Shown one piece after another: positions 44,466 through 53,335 of a stretch of 64,000 nucleotides of DNA (position 1 is its first letter; each line of letters starts with the position of its first letter). The stretch is from Azospirillum tabaci. GTDB lineage: Bacteria > Pseudomonadota > Alphaproteobacteria > Azospirillales > Azospirillaceae. Made by a program: the position numbers and the translations under genes. The notes beneath the pieces were generated by a model. The model ran no database searches. It had not been told where the DNA came from and worked only from the letters and a program-made list of their open reading frames with translations. The stretch lies in contig NZ_JACCJY010000016.1 of assembly GCF_014596085.1 (NCBI RefSeq), forward strand, positions 114,953 through 178,952, given 5' to 3'.

Positions 44466-45518
44466 ATGCAGCAGCTTGACCGTTCGAATGGCGCGCCGAC
44501 CGAGGCTCTGCAATCCGGCTTCGGCCTGCTGGACGGCCGGTCGATCCTGGTCACCGGCGGCTCCGGCTCCTTCGGGCGCCGCTTCGTGGAAACGGTGCTG
44601 CGCCGGGCCAACCCGCGCCGGGTCATCGTCTTCTCCCGCGACGAGTTCAAGCAGTACGAGATGCAGCAGCAATTGGGGCCGGAATGGGCCTCCACGCTGC
44701 GCTTCTTCATCGGCGACGTGCGCGACCGCGAGCGGCTGGAGCTGGCCATGCGCGAGGTGGACGTGTGCGTCCATGCCGCCGCGCTGAAGCATGTGCCGGC
44801 CGCCGAATACAACCCCATGGAATGCATCCACACCAACGTCTACGGGGCGGAGAATGTGGTGCGGGCCGCGCTGAACACCGGCGTGAAGCGGGTGATCGCG
44901 CTGTCCACCGACAAGGCGGCCAACCCGGTCAACCTCTACGGCGCCAGCAAGCTGGCCTCGGACAAGATCTTCATCGCCGCCAACAACCTGTCGGGCTCGC
45001 TCGGCACGCGCTTCTCGGTGGTGCGCTACGGCAACGTGGTGGGCTCGCGCGGGTCGGTGATCCCGCTGTTCCGCAAGATGATCGCCGAAGGGGCCGAGGC
45101 GCTGCCGGTCACCGACGAACGGATGACCCGCTTCTGGATCACGCTCCAGCACGGGGTGGACTTCGTCGTCTCCTGCATCGCGATGATGCAGGGCGGGGAG
45201 ATCTTCGTGCCCAAGATCCCCAGCATGCGCATCACCGACCTGGCCCGCGCGATGGCGCCGCACCTGCCGCACAAGCCGGTCGGCATCCGCCCCGGCGAGA
45301 AGCTGCACGAGGTGATGATCACCGAGGACGATTCCCGCCAGACCTTCGAGTTGCCGGACCGCTTCGTCATCGAGCCGGCCTTCGCCTTCTGGACGCACGA
45401 ACCCTACCAGCGGCTGGGCGCGCAGCCGGTGGCCGACGGCTTCCGCTACGCCAGCGACACCAACGCCGACTGGCTGGACGGCGCGCGGCTGATGCGGCTG
45501 ATCGCGGAAGCCCCGTGA
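44466..45518 (+). CDS. pseB: UDP-N-acetylglucosamine 4,6-dehydratase (inverting), PseB
   Basis: 350 residues from the ATG at 44466 (a GTG two codons earlier is in frame). It catalyses the first step of pseudaminic acid synthesis: UDP-GlcNAc to the 4-keto-6-deoxy-AltNAc intermediate. The NAD loop is ILVTGGSGSFGRRFVETVL. The active-site stretch ALSTDKAANPVNLYGASKLASDKI carries the PseB/FlaA1 pattern with Asp-Lys in place of the usual Ser/Thr-Asp-Glu. FSVVRYGNVVGSRGSVIPLF, DERMTRFWITLQ and GIRPGEKLHEVMI are further family marks. Coupled to pseC by TGATG. Confidence 0.95.
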   Translation: MQQLDRSNGAPTEALQSGFGLLDGRSILVTGGSGSFGRRFVETVLRRANPRRVIVFSRDEFKQYEMQQQLGPEWASTLRFFIGDVRDRERLELAMREVDVCVHAAALKHVPAAEYNPMECIHTNVYGAENVVRAALNTGVKRVIALSTDKAANPVNLYGASKLASDKIFIAANNLSGSLGTRFSVVRYGNVVGSRGSVIPLFRKMIAEGAEALPVTDERMTRFWITLQHGVDFVVSCIAMMQGGEIFVPKIPSMRITDLARAMAPHLPHKPVGIRPGEKLHEVMITEDDSRQTFELPDRFVIEPAFAFWTHEPYQRLGAQPVADGFRYASDTNADWLDGARLMRLIAEAP

Positions 45519-46780
45519 TGGGCGAACCGGTGCCGCAATCACCGCCGCGCTTCCTGCCCTATGGGCGCCAGGACATCGACCAGGCCGACATCGACGCGGT
45601 GACCGCCGTCCTGCGCGGCGACTGGCTGACCCAGGGGCCGGCGGTGGAGGCCTTCGAGCGGGCGCTGTGCGAGCGCACCGGCGCGGTCCACGCGGTGGCC
45701 TGCGCCAACGGCACCGCCGCCCTGCATCTGGCCACGCTCGCCTTGGGGCTCGGCCCCGGCGACGCGGTGGTGGTGCCCGCCGTCACCTTCCTCGCCACCG
45801 CCAACGCCGCTCGCTATGTCGGGGCGGAGGTCGCCTTCGCCGACGTCGATTCCGACACCGGCCTGATGGGGGCGGAGCAGGCGGCGGCGGCGATGGAGCG
45901 GGCCGCCCGCGCCGGCTGGCGGGTGCGCGCCCTGGCGCCCGTGCATTTCGCCGGGCAGACCACGGACATGGCCGCGCTCGGCGCGCTCGCCGCCCGCCAT
46001 GGGCTGGCGGTGATCGAGGACGCCTGTCACGCCATCGGCAGCCTGGATCTGGCGCCCGACGGGCGCGCCCTGCCGGTCGGCGGCGGCGCCTTCGGCACGC
46101 TCACCGCCTTCTCCTTCCATCCCGTGAAGACCATCGCGGCGGGCGAGGGCGGGGCCGTGACCACCAACGACGCCGATCTCGCCGCCCGCCTGCGCCGCTT
46201 CCGCAACCACGGCATGGAGCGGGACCCGACGGCGTTCGAGGACCGCGAGGCCGCCTTCGGCGCGGACGGAATCACCGAAGGCGGGACCGCCAATCCCTGG
46301 TACTACGAGATGGCGGAGCCGGGCTTCAATTACCGCCTGACCGACATCCACTCGGCGCTCGCCCTCAGCCAGCTGACGCGGCTGGATGCCTTCGTGGAGC
46401 GCCGCCGCCGCCTGATGGACCTCTATGCGGAGCGGTTGGCCCCGCTCGCCCCGCTGGTCCGGCCGGCGGCCCGCGTTCCCTGGTGCCGCCCGGCCTGGCA
46501 TCTCTGCGCCGCCCGCATCGACTTCGCCGCCGCCGGACGGACGCGGGCGCAGGTCATGGCCGAACTGCGGGCGCGGGGCATCGGCACCCAGGTCCATTAC
46601 ATCCCGGTCCACCGCCAGCCCTACTGGCGCAAGCGCCACGGCGGCCTCGCCCTGCCCGGCGCCGACGCGCACTACGCGCGGACCCTGTCGCTGCCCCTGT
46701 TTCCGGCGATGGCCGATACCGACGTGGACCGGGTCGCCGCCGCCCTGGCCGCGGCGCTGGGCCTGCCCGCTCCGGCGTGA
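45518..46780 (+). CDS. pseC: UDP-4-keto-6-deoxy-AltNAc aminotransferase, PseC
   Basis: 420 residues, start inside the pseB stop. A DegT/DnrJ-fold PLP enzyme that aminates C4 of the PseB product. Motifs: LPYGRQDIDQADIDAVTAVL at the N-terminus, ACANGTAALHLATLALGLGPGD, VIEDACHAIGS (PLP-contacting Asp), internal lysine in FSFHPVKTIAAGEGG near residue 205, GFNYRLTDIHSALALSQL and TQVHYIPVHRQPYWRKR. A ~25-residue insertion after the lysine is normal in PseC. With pseB it feeds a nonulosonic acid branch whose later synthase and cytidylyltransferase may be those at 4.5-7.5 kb; PseG/PseH counterparts are not seen. Confidence 0.95.
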   Translation: MGEPVPQSPPRFLPYGRQDIDQADIDAVTAVLRGDWLTQGPAVEAFERALCERTGAVHAVACANGTAALHLATLALGLGPGDAVVVPAVTFLATANAARYVGAEVAFADVDSDTGLMGAEQAAAAMERAARAGWRVRALAPVHFAGQTTDMAALGALAARHGLAVIEDACHAIGSLDLAPDGRALPVGGGAFGTLTAFSFHPVKTIAAGEGGAVTTNDADLAARLRRFRNHGMERDPTAFEDREAAFGADGITEGGTANPWYYEMAEPGFNYRLTDIHSALALSQLTRLDAFVERRRRLMDLYAERLAPLAPLVRPAARVPWCRPAWHLCAARIDFAAAGRTRAQVMAELRARGIGTQVHYIPVHRQPYWRKRHGGLALPGADAHYARTLSLPLFPAMADTDVDRVAAALAAALGLPAPA

Positions 46781-46866
46781 CGCCCCGGGCGCCCTTGCTG
46801 AACGGTTTTCTCCCTTCCAAAAATGCGCTATGCCAAGCGTCATCTCGAACGCTTCGGAGCAGGGTC

Positions 46867-47163
46867 ATGGCCGAGGGTACTGTGGACTATTACGCGATGG
46901 TCGAAGAGGCCTGGCAACTGAGCGACGCCGCGCGCGACTACGTGAAGAACGCGGGCCGCGACGTGGACAACGCCGAGCTGTGGGACAAGGTGTTCGCCCC
47001 TTCCCCCCTGATCGACCTTGAGCGCACCCGCGCCGAGGGCGGGCAGCCGCTGCAGAAGATCTTCTTCAAGAATCCCTACGGCCTGCAGTACCGGGCCGAC
47101 CACAAGGACTGGATCCCGTTCCGCCACGGCGCCCTCGACCCCGCCTATCTCCAGGCGATTTGA
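46867..47163 (+). CDS. Small hypothetical protein, 98 residues
   Basis: Acidic, hydrophilic protein with no signal peptide or membrane span. It starts at the ATG at 46867. Visible blocks are MVEEAWQLSDAARDYVKNAG, LWDKVFAPSPLIDLERTRAE and FKNPYGLQYRADHKDWIPFR. I do not recognise the family. Its clear coding bias, its own gap from pseC (86 bases) and a sensible composition support a real gene. No function is proposed. Confidence 0.7.
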   Translation: MAEGTVDYYAMVEEAWQLSDAARDYVKNAGRDVDNAELWDKVFAPSPLIDLERTRAEGGQPLQKIFFKNPYGLQYRADHKDWIPFRHGALDPAYLQAI

Positions 47164-47379
47164 GGCGGCACCCCGACCGGATGGCCTCATGAAGGCCGGA
47201 TCGCACCGATGAGACGCGGCGTGCGGCCATGGGCCGGTCCGGCCCGCGGCCGCCGCTTGCAAACGGACCGGGCCACCCAGACAGCGGCCCGAAACGCACC
47301 GCACAGCGTTTGAACGCCAGGAACCGCCTCCCGCTCCGGAGACGGGCGAGGGCGCGTGGCTTTCAGCAAAGGAACTTTC

Positions 47380-48702
47380 ATGCGCATAGCGATGATCGGT
47401 ACGGGCTATGTCGGGCTGGTGTCCGGCGCCTGCTTTTCGGAATTCGGCGTGCACGTCACCTGCGTGGACAAGGACGCCGGCAAGATCGAGCGGCTGAAGC
47501 GCGGCGAGATCCCGATCTACGAGCCGGGGCTGGACGATCTCGTCGCGCGCAACGTCGCCGCCGGGCGGCTGTCCTTCACGCTGGACCTGAAGGAGGCGAT
47601 GGCCGGGGCCGACGCCGTCTTCATCGCCGTGGGCACCCCGACCCGCCGCGGCGACGGCCATGCCGATCTCTCCTACGTCTACGCCGCCGCGGAGGAGATC
47701 GCCGCCCATCTCGACCATTACGCGGTGGTGGTCAACAAATCGACCGTGCCGGTCGGAACGGGCCGCGAGGTGGAGGCGATCATCCGCCGCGCCAACCCGA
47801 ACGCCGACTTCGACGTGGCCAGCAACCCGGAATTCCTGCGCGAAGGTTCGGCCATCGGCGATTTCATGCGCCCCGACCGCGTGGTGATCGGCGCCTCCTC
47901 GGAGCGCGCCGCCGACGTGATGCGCCGGCTCTACCGCCCGCTCTACCTGATCGAGACGCCGATCGTCCTGACCTCGCTGGAAACGGCGGAGCTGACCAAG
48001 TACGCCGCCAACACCTTCCTGGCCACCAAGATCACCTTCATCAACGAGATCGCCGACCTGTGCGAGAAGGTGGGCGCCAACGTCCACGACGTGGCCCGCG
48101 GCATCGGGCTGGACGGGCGCATCGGCAAGAAGTTCCTGCATCCCGGTCCGGGCTACGGCGGCTCCTGCTTCCCCAAGGACACGCTCGCCCTGGTGCGCAC
48201 CGCCCAGCAGGCGGGCAGCCCCCTGCGCATCGTCGAGACGGTGGTGGAGATCAACGACGCGCGCAAGAAGCGGATGGCCGAGCGCATCGTCGCGGCCTGC
48301 GACGGGTCGCTGGCCGGCAAGACCGTCGGCGTGCTGGGCGTCACCTTCAAGCCCAACACCGACGACATGCGCGACGCCCCGTCGCTGGACATCGTCCCGG
48401 CCCTTCAGGCTGCCGGTGCCACGGTGCGCGCCTTCGACCCCGCCGGCATGCACGAGGCCGCCCGGCTGCTGCCCGGCGTGGAGTGGGCGAAGGACGCCTA
48501 TGGCGCCCTGGAGGGGGCGGACTGCGTCGCCATCCTGACGGAATGGAACGAGTTCCGCGCGCTGGACCTGAAGCGGGTCAAGGCGCTGCTGAAGCGCCCG
48601 GTGATGATCGATCTGCGCAACATCTACAATCCCGCCGACATGGCCGCCGCCGGCTTCGCCTACTCCTCCATCGGGCGGCCCGCGGAGCCCAAGAACGTCT
48701 GA
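47380..48702 (+). CDS. ugd: UDP-glucose 6-dehydrogenase
   Basis: 440 residues from the ATG at 47380 behind AAAGGA. It oxidises UDP-glucose twice with NAD to UDP-glucuronate. N-terminal Rossmann loop MIGTGYVGLVSGACFSEFG; FIAVGTPTRRGDGHADLS; VVVNKSTVPVGTGREVE; SNPEFLREGSAIGDFMRPDR (active-site Glu). The central TAELTKYAANTFLATKITFINEIADLCE follows, then GPGYGGSCFPKDTLAL with the catalytic Cys near residue 265. C-terminal Rossmann VGVLGVTFKPNTDDMRDAPS. All catalytic residues are present. Relatives that act on UDP-HexNAc exist, so a WbpA-like role cannot be ruled out. Followed by the hexose mutase 33 bases on. Confidence 0.95.
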   Translation: MRIAMIGTGYVGLVSGACFSEFGVHVTCVDKDAGKIERLKRGEIPIYEPGLDDLVARNVAAGRLSFTLDLKEAMAGADAVFIAVGTPTRRGDGHADLSYVYAAAEEIAAHLDHYAVVVNKSTVPVGTGREVEAIIRRANPNADFDVASNPEFLREGSAIGDFMRPDRVVIGASSERAADVMRRLYRPLYLIETPIVLTSLETAELTKYAANTFLATKITFINEIADLCEKVGANVHDVARGIGLDGRIGKKFLHPGPGYGGSCFPKDTLALVRTAQQAGSPLRIVETVVEINDARKKRMAERIVAACDGSLAGKTVGVLGVTFKPNTDDMRDAPSLDIVPALQAAGATVRAFDPAGMHEAARLLPGVEWAKDAYGALEGADCVAILTEWNEFRALDLKRVKALLKRPVMIDLRNIYNPADMAAAGFAYSSIGRPAEPKNV

Positions 48703-48735
48703 AACGGAACCGCTCCAAGGAGGTCGGTCGAGACC

Positions 48736-50139
48736 ATGAACGAGGCCCACACGTTCCATCCGACGGTGCTGCGCGAATACGACATCCGCGGCATCGTCGG
48801 CAGCACCCTGACCCCCGACGACGCCCGCGCGGTCGGGCGCTCCTTCGGCACCGTGGTCGCCCGCGGCGGCGGGAAGACCGTGTGCGTCGGCTACGACGGC
48901 CGTCTCTCCTCGCCGGAGCTGGAAGCGGCCCTGGTGGAGGGGCTGGTCGCCTGCGGCCTGCATGTCCTGCGCATCGGGCTCGGCCCCACCCCGATGCTCT
49001 ATTTCGCCACCCGCGACCGCGAGGCGGCGGCCGGCGTCATGATCACCGGCTCCCACAACCCGCCGGACTACAACGGCATCAAGATGATGCTGGGAAAGGG
49101 TCCGGTCTACGGCCGGCAGATCCTCGATCTCGGCGTCATCGCCGCCAAGGCCGACTATGCGTCGGGCGAGGGCTCCTCGGAACGGATCGACGTCCGGGAC
49201 GCCTACGTGGAGCGGCTGCTGAAGGACTATGACGGCACCCGCGACCTGAAGATCGCCTGGGACGCCGGCAACGGCGCCACCGGCGAGATCCTGCGCCGCC
49301 TGACCGCCCGTCTGCCGGGCACGCACACCCTGCTGTTCGACGACATCGACGGCACCTTCCCGAACCACCATCCCGACCCCACGGTCGAGCGGAACCTTGT
49401 GGATCTGAAGGCCGCGGTGGCGGAGAAGGGCTGCGACATCGGCATCGGCTTCGACGGCGACGGCGACCGCATCGGCGCCATCGATCACCGGGGCCGCGTG
49501 GTGTGGGGCGACCAGCTGCTGGCGATCTACGCCGCCGACGTGCTGAAGGACCATCCCGGCGCCACCATCATCGCCGACGTGAAGGCCAGCCAGACGCTGT
49601 TCGACGAGATCGCCCGGCTGGGCGGCAATCCGCTGATGTGGAAGACCGGGCACTCGCTGCTGAAGGCGAAGATGGCCGAGGTCGGCTCGCCGCTGGCCGG
49701 CGAGATGTCGGGCCACATCTTCTTCGCCGACAAATGGTACGGCTTCGACGACGCGCTGTACTGCGCCCTGCGGCTGATCGGCCTAGTCAGCAAGCTCGGC
49801 GTGCCGCTGTCGGAGCTGCGCGACCGCCTTCCGGCGGTGGTGAACACCCCGGAAACCCGTTTCCAGGTGAGCGAGGAGCGCAAGTTCCAGGTCGTGCAGG
49901 AGGTCAAGGACCGGCTGACGGCCGAGGGCGCCAACGTCAACGACATCGACGGTGTTCGCGTGACGACGGCGGACGGCTGGTGGCTTCTGCGCGCCTCCAA
50001 CACCCAGGACGTGCTGGTGGCCCGTGCGGAATCCGGAACCCCCGAAGGGCTGGAGCGGCTGAAGGACATGGTCGTCGCGCAGTTGGCGGCGTCCGGCCTC
50101 CAGGCCCCCTCCTTCGAGGATGGCGGCAGCGCCCACTGA
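48736..50139 (+). CDS. Phosphomannomutase/phosphoglucomutase
   Basis: 467 residues, with AAGGAGG about 8 bases upstream. It interconverts hexose 6- and 1-phosphates for nucleotide-sugar synthesis. The N-terminal [22 protein letters not shown] is typical of AlgC-type enzymes. The phosphoserine loop is [14 protein letters not shown] near residue 108, the metal site [13 protein letters not shown] near residue 243, and the sugar-binding loop [21 protein letters not shown] near residue 325. A C-terminal [15 protein letters not shown] phosphate site completes the four-domain set. A strong terminator follows at 50151-50192, closing the ugd-mutase unit. Confidence 0.94.
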   Translation: MNEAHTFHPTVLREYDIRGIVGSTLTPDDARAVGRSFGTVVARGGGKTVCVGYDGRLSSPELEAALVEGLVACGLHVLRIGLGPTPMLYFATRDREAAAGVMITGSHNPPDYNGIKMMLGKGPVYGRQILDLGVIAAKADYASGEGSSERIDVRDAYVERLLKDYDGTRDLKIAWDAGNGATGEILRRLTARLPGTHTLLFDDIDGTFPNHHPDPTVERNLVDLKAAVAEKGCDIGIGFDGDGDRIGAIDHRGRVVWGDQLLAIYAADVLKDHPGATIIADVKASQTLFDEIARLGGNPLMWKTGHSLLKAKMAEVGSPLAGEMSGHIFFADKWYGFDDALYCALRLIGLVSKLGVPLSELRDRLPAVVNTPETRFQVSEERKFQVVQEVKDRLTAEGANVNDIDGVRVTTADGWWLLRASNTQDVLVARAESGTPEGLERLKDMVVAQLAASGLQAPSFEDGGSAH

Positions 50140-50150
50140 CGGTATCCACC

Positions 50151-50192
50151 GGAAAAGGCCCTTCCCTGCGGGTGCGGGGAGGGCCTTTTCCT
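50151..50192 (+). terminator. Strong terminator after the hexose mutase
   Basis: Stem AAAAGGCCCTTCCC / GGGGAGGGCCTTTT (one G beyond the pair), loop of about nine bases, 3' arm ending in T's. Eleven bases after the stop. Confidence 0.88.
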
Positions 50193-50215
50193 TGCCCGCG
50201 GACCGCAAGAGGGAC

Positions 50216-50233
50216 CGGTGAGAATTCTCACCG
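50216..50233. promoter_or_regulatory. 18-bp palindrome, probable ParB-binding site (parS), copy 1
   Basis: CGGTGAGAATTCTCACCG, a perfect palindrome identical to the two copies flanking the parB end. It lies between the mutase terminator and the recombinase gene. It is not the chromosomal parS (TGTTTCACGTGAAACA). Confidence 0.65.
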
Positions 50234-50305
50234 TTTCCGGCCGGCCTGCACGCAAGCACACCGGCGCCATCGAGGCACCATCGAAGGGCACGCGCGCGGT
50301 TGCGA

Positions 50306-51412
50306 TCAGGAGCCGCCGTCACCCCATGAGCGGAAAAGCTTCTCGGTGACGTTGTTGCGCCAGCGGTCGCGCGAGCGCAGGTAGCGCCGCGCCACCTCGG
50401 TGGACTTGTGGCGGGTCTGGCGCATGATGTCGTGGAGCTGGGCCTCCTCCTCGGCCGCCGCGGTGGCGAGGCCGGCGCGTAGGGAATGGCCGGAGAAGCG
50501 CTCCGGCTCGGGCAGCCCGGCCCGGACGGCGCTCTCCTTGACCAGCCGGGCCACCGCCTTGTCGGAGAGCGGCTTGCCGGTGACCACGCCGTTCTTCAGC
50601 ACGCCGCAGAACAGCGGGTCCTCTGGGCGCAAGGCGCCGCGCGCGGCGAGCCAAGCATCGAGGGCGCGCAGGGCGCAGAGGTCCGGGTCGGCGGCCGCCC
50701 AGATGGCCACCGCGTCGCCGCGCCCGCGCTGGTCGGTCTTGGAGCGGCGCACCGTCACCTCGACGCCGCGGTCGGGATGGCGGGCCACGTCGGTGACGCG
50801 CAGCGCCACCAGCTCGGAGCGCCGGAGCGCGGCGCCGTAGCCGATCAGCAGCATGGCGCGGTTGCGCAGGCCGAGCGGCCCGTCGGGCTGCGCCGCGAGC
50901 AGGCGCGGCAGGGCGTCGAGGAGGATCGGCGCGGCCTGGCGGATCGGGCGGTCGGCCTGGCCGCGGGCGAGGCCGTCGAGCACCAGGGCGATGCGCGGGT
51001 GCTTGAGATCGACCGGCACCCCGGCGAGGCGGTGGGCGGTGGCGATGGCGGCGAGGTGGACGCGCAGCGTCGGCACGGTCAGCCGTTCGGCCGCCTTCAC
51101 CAGATACATGCCGATGACGTCCGCCGCGCCGGTCAGCGGGGCGAAGCCGAGGCGCTCGCACCACGCGGTGTAGGCCGTCCAGGCGGAGCGGTAGGCGCGC
51201 AGCGTGCCCTCCCCGCGCGCCCGCGTCGCCCAGACGGCGGCCTGCCGGGCGAGGTCCTGGATCTCCGCGGCGCGCGCGGGGTCCGCCGGGACGACGAGGC
51301 GGCCGAAGATCCCGGTTTCGACGGCGACGCCGGAGTCCGGCGCCGGCCATGAGGTGCCCATCCCGTCCGGGGAAAGGCGGGGGATCGGATCGTCCGGCGT
51401 GTCGTGCGGCAT
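50306..51412 (-). CDS. Tyrosine recombinase / site-specific integrase (XerC/D-like)
   Basis: 368 residues from the ATG at 51412; longer in-frame starts exist upstream without support. The N-terminal SAM-like domain reads GTLRAYRSAWTAYTAWCERLG and VIGMYLVKAAERLTVPTL. The catalytic domain has the first Arg in GYGAALRRSELVALRV near residue 215, the HxxR box in FSGHSLRAGLATAAAEE near residue 318, and the second His and nucleophilic Tyr in RQTRHKSTEVARRYLRS near 340-352. The whole R-H-R-H-Y set is present, so it should be active. Its stop is 73 bases from palindrome copy 1. Dimer resolution of the replicon or mobility of a local unit are both possible. Confidence 0.9.
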   Translation of the reverse strand: MPHDTPDDPIPRLSPDGMGTSWPAPDSGVAVETGIFGRLVVPADPARAAEIQDLARQAAVWATRARGEGTLRAYRSAWTAYTAWCERLGFAPLTGAADVIGMYLVKAAERLTVPTLRVHLAAIATAHRLAGVPVDLKHPRIALVLDGLARGQADRPIRQAAPILLDALPRLLAAQPDGPLGLRNRAMLLIGYGAALRRSELVALRVTDVARHPDRGVEVTVRRSKTDQRGRGDAVAIWAAADPDLCALRALDAWLAARGALRPEDPLFCGVLKNGVVTGKPLSDKAVARLVKESAVRAGLPEPERFSGHSLRAGLATAAAEEEAQLHDIMRQTRHKSTEVARRYLRSRDRWRNNVTEKLFRSWGDGGS

Positions 51413-51689
51413 CGGGCTTCCCGACGGCGAGGGCGGGGGGTTCGCGCGGAGGATGCGGGATCGCGGCGCCGCACGCAAGGGTTCCGTCCGGAAATGCCTC
51501 TTGTCGGACGGAATGAAGCCGGCATGCTGCACCATGCCTAAGGACATGATGGCTATCAATCGCGGAGAGAGGCAACAGACCACTCACTCACGGAAGCAAA
51601 ATCATGAAACAGTATCATCGTTCGTGCCAACGAAAGCGTCGGGGGCATGGCTCCGGCATGCCTGGGACGCCGACACTCCCATGATGGGA
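51413..51689. other. Spacer between recombinase and inverted-repeat island
   Basis: 277 bases, AT-rich relative to the flanks from about 51540. No ORF or hairpin I can support. Probably carries the recombinase promoter. Confidence 0.4.
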
Positions 51690-51734
51690 GACGGTAACGA
51701 TTCCTTCCACGAATTCACACTTCAGCCATTTGAG
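51690..51734 (+). repeat. Left inverted repeat of a 2.76-kb island
   Basis: The 45 bases starting GACGGTAACGATTCCTTCCA and ending CAGCCATTTGAG recur inverted at 54410-54452, identical except for a two-base gap near the middle (CACACTTCAG against CACATCAG). The broken IS5-type transposase begins 57 bases inside. Looks like an IS or MITE-like end. Confidence 0.85.
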
Positions 51735-51790
51735 ACGGTGTGTTGCAGCGAGGCGGGCGAGGTACCAGAGCGCCCCAGCCTTACCGCTGA

Positions 51791-52285
51791 TCAGGCGACG
51801 CGGACGGAGTTCGGGCGTCCAAGACCAAGCATGCGGTTGAGCACCGCGTCGGAATGGAAACGCAGCGCGTCCCCGAGGATACCCTTCCAGCGCGCCATTT
51901 GGCTCTCAACACCAGCCCGCCTGCTGTACCCGCCGGCCCGCTGCCAAGCCATGCGGCCTTTCTCCGTGATCGTCTGGATGTGTGGTCGCGCTGGGTCGGC
52001 ACCGTCTCGGCCGTGGCGCTTGTGCACAGACGCGCAGACCCCGGTCCGGTCGTACGCGCCGTCACCGGTCACAGAGGCCACCGGCCCGGAGATCTGATTG
52101 AGCAACCGGGCGACTTGGGAAACGTCATCAACACCACGGTCGGTCAGCGTGGCGGCGAGGATGCGGCCGCTGCCCGCGCTCAGGCCAATGTGCAAGGCTC
52201 GCCAGGAGCGCCGCCTCTTTGTGCCCCATTGTTCCTCGATGCCGTACCGTTGAGTGGCGTGTCGCTCAGGCCGGGCGAACGGTCG
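51791..52285 (-). pseudogene. IS5-family transposase, C-terminal remnant
   Basis: The minus-strand frame gives an IS5-type DDE transposase from YGIEEQWGTKRRRSWRALHIG to the C-terminus, through DVSQVARLLNQISGP, SVTGDGAYDRTGV, GRMAWQRAGGYSRRAGVESQM and the end LNRMLGLGRPNSVRVA. The N-terminal half is missing. Near 52265 the frame breaks: LIVDRSPGL, the residual catalytic Asp region, lies in another frame. At about 52285 the homology stops and the adjacent sequence belongs to the 60-residue gene. A truncated and frameshifted relic whose loss probably fixed the island in place. Confidence 0.8.
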
Positions 52286-52289
52286 ACGA

Positions 52290-52472
52290 TCAGCTCTTGA
52301 CGCTGGTGTTCGGGTTCCGCTTGTCCTTGGGCGTGATCGGCCCCTTGCGGCCCTTCGACCCGCCGTTCCATTCCTGCGCCTGGCGGATGTGATCACCGCC
52401 GTCCCGGTCGTTCGGCCGGCTCTTGCTGCCGCTGACGGCCTTGCGACGGAGATGGTCGTCGTCTTCGGTCAT
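52290..52472 (-). CDS. Small hydrophilic protein, 60 residues (hypothetical)
   Basis: The product is very hydrophilic: HLRRKAVSGSKSRPNDRDGG, then IRQAQEWNGGSKGRKGP. It contains no hydrophobic span and many Lys/Arg/Gly/Asp. No family recognised. It reads away from the HHH gene and its end abuts the transposase relic, so its 3' end may have been altered by the insertion. Coding is plausible but not certain. Confidence 0.45.
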   Translation of the reverse strand: MTEDDDHLRRKAVSGSKSRPNDRDGGDHIRQAQEWNGGSKGRKGPITPKDKRNPNTSVKS

Positions 52473-52513
52473 GGCTGTCTCCTCTCAAAGTCTGTTCAAG
52501 ATCCGTCTGCGTC

Positions 52514-52717
52514 TCACACCTCGACCCGGTCGAGCAGGTCGTCAATGGTGACGCCCGGCAGTGTCGTGGCGAGGGCGATCTCTTCGACGCGGCGAAAGCG
52601 GCCGTGCGTCTTGCGGTAGTCGATGATGGCGGCGGCCTGCTCTTCGCCGATGCCCGGGATCGACAGCAACTGCTCCTTACTCGCGCGGTTGATGTCGACT
52701 TTCAACGTCCTGTTCAT
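52514..52717 (-). CDS. Helix-hairpin-helix protein (ComEA-like), 67 residues
   Basis: Start at the ATG at 52717 with GAGGGA 6 bases upstream. The whole protein is a tandem helix-hairpin-helix unit: VDINRASKEQLLSIPGIGEE, then QAAAIIDYRKTHGRFRRVEE and LPGVTIDDLLDRV. It matches the DNA-binding tail of ComEA. Here there is no signal peptide or anchor, so it is a free cytoplasmic domain that may bind DNA or serve as a partner protein. It follows the DUF2267 gene by 17 bases in one leftward unit with the PEBP gene. Confidence 0.85.
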   Translation of the reverse strand: MNRTLKVDINRASKEQLLSIPGIGEEQAAAIIDYRKTHGRFRRVEEIALATTLPGVTIDDLLDRVEV

Positions 52718-52734
52718 GGTTCCCTCGCAAAGCG

Positions 52735-53280
52735 TCAGCGCGACACCTCCGTCGGCGGTGTCGGCGAGGCCCGGCCGGCATCCTCGTCGAGGACCGTCCC
52801 ACGGTCGATTTCCACCAGCGTCAACGCGGCTTCCGCAATGGCGCTGCGCTCCGCGCGCGGAGAGGTCCACAGGGCGCGCAGTTCCATGGGAAGCTGCCGG
52901 ATGACATCGTCGATTTCGCCCGGCGAGACATGGCGGGCGAGCAGCGCGAAGACGCACCGCGTCGCCAGGTCCGGATCGATCTCCTCGTGGCCGGGAGCCC
53001 GGTCGCGCACGCCGTCCAGGAATTCCTGGACGGTCCGCACCCGCGTGGGGTTGGCCGCGGGTTTCCAGCTGTTGAAATAGAGGCCGCAGACGAGCATCGG
53101 CAGCTGTGCCGCGAGCTGTGCCGCCTCATCGACCGTCAGCCGGTCGCGCAGTTCGTGGAGAACGGCCCGCAGGGACGCATAGGCGGTGTCCTTGCTCGCG
53201 GCCTGCATGTCCTCAAGGAGTTCGTTGAGCCAGATGTCGGCTTCCTGGACCGTCCGGTTGATCGCGGCTGGTCTGTCCAT
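52735..53280 (-). CDS. DUF2267 family protein
   Basis: 181 residues from the ATG at 53280, with GGAGG 8-12 bases upstream. It carries the duplicated DUF2267 pattern: ASLRAVLHELRDRLTVDEAA, LAAQLPMLVCGLYFNSW, then CVFALLARHVSPGEIDDVIRQLPMELRALW. Function unknown; these helical, acidic proteins are often found with stress and DNA-repair genes in alphaproteobacteria. Within the inverted-repeat island it lies between the HHH gene and the PEBP gene, all in the same direction, which looks like a small co-transcribed cargo. Confidence 0.85.
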   Translation of the reverse strand: MDRPAAINRTVQEADIWLNELLEDMQAASKDTAYASLRAVLHELRDRLTVDEAAQLAAQLPMLVCGLYFNSWKPAANPTRVRTVQEFLDGVRDRAPGHEEIDPDLATRCVFALLARHVSPGEIDDVIRQLPMELRALWTSPRAERSAIAEAALTLVEIDRGTVLDEDAGRASPTPPTEVSR

Positions 53281-53335
53281 TCTTGTCCTCCGTATCGGCT
53301 GTCGCGTTCTTTGCGGCTTTTGGCGGGCCGAAGCG

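Noticed and set aside
44684..45517. Long N-terminal extension of the pseC frame
   Set aside because: It overlaps pseB in another frame and lacks any motif; the TGATG start at 45518 gives a normal PseC.
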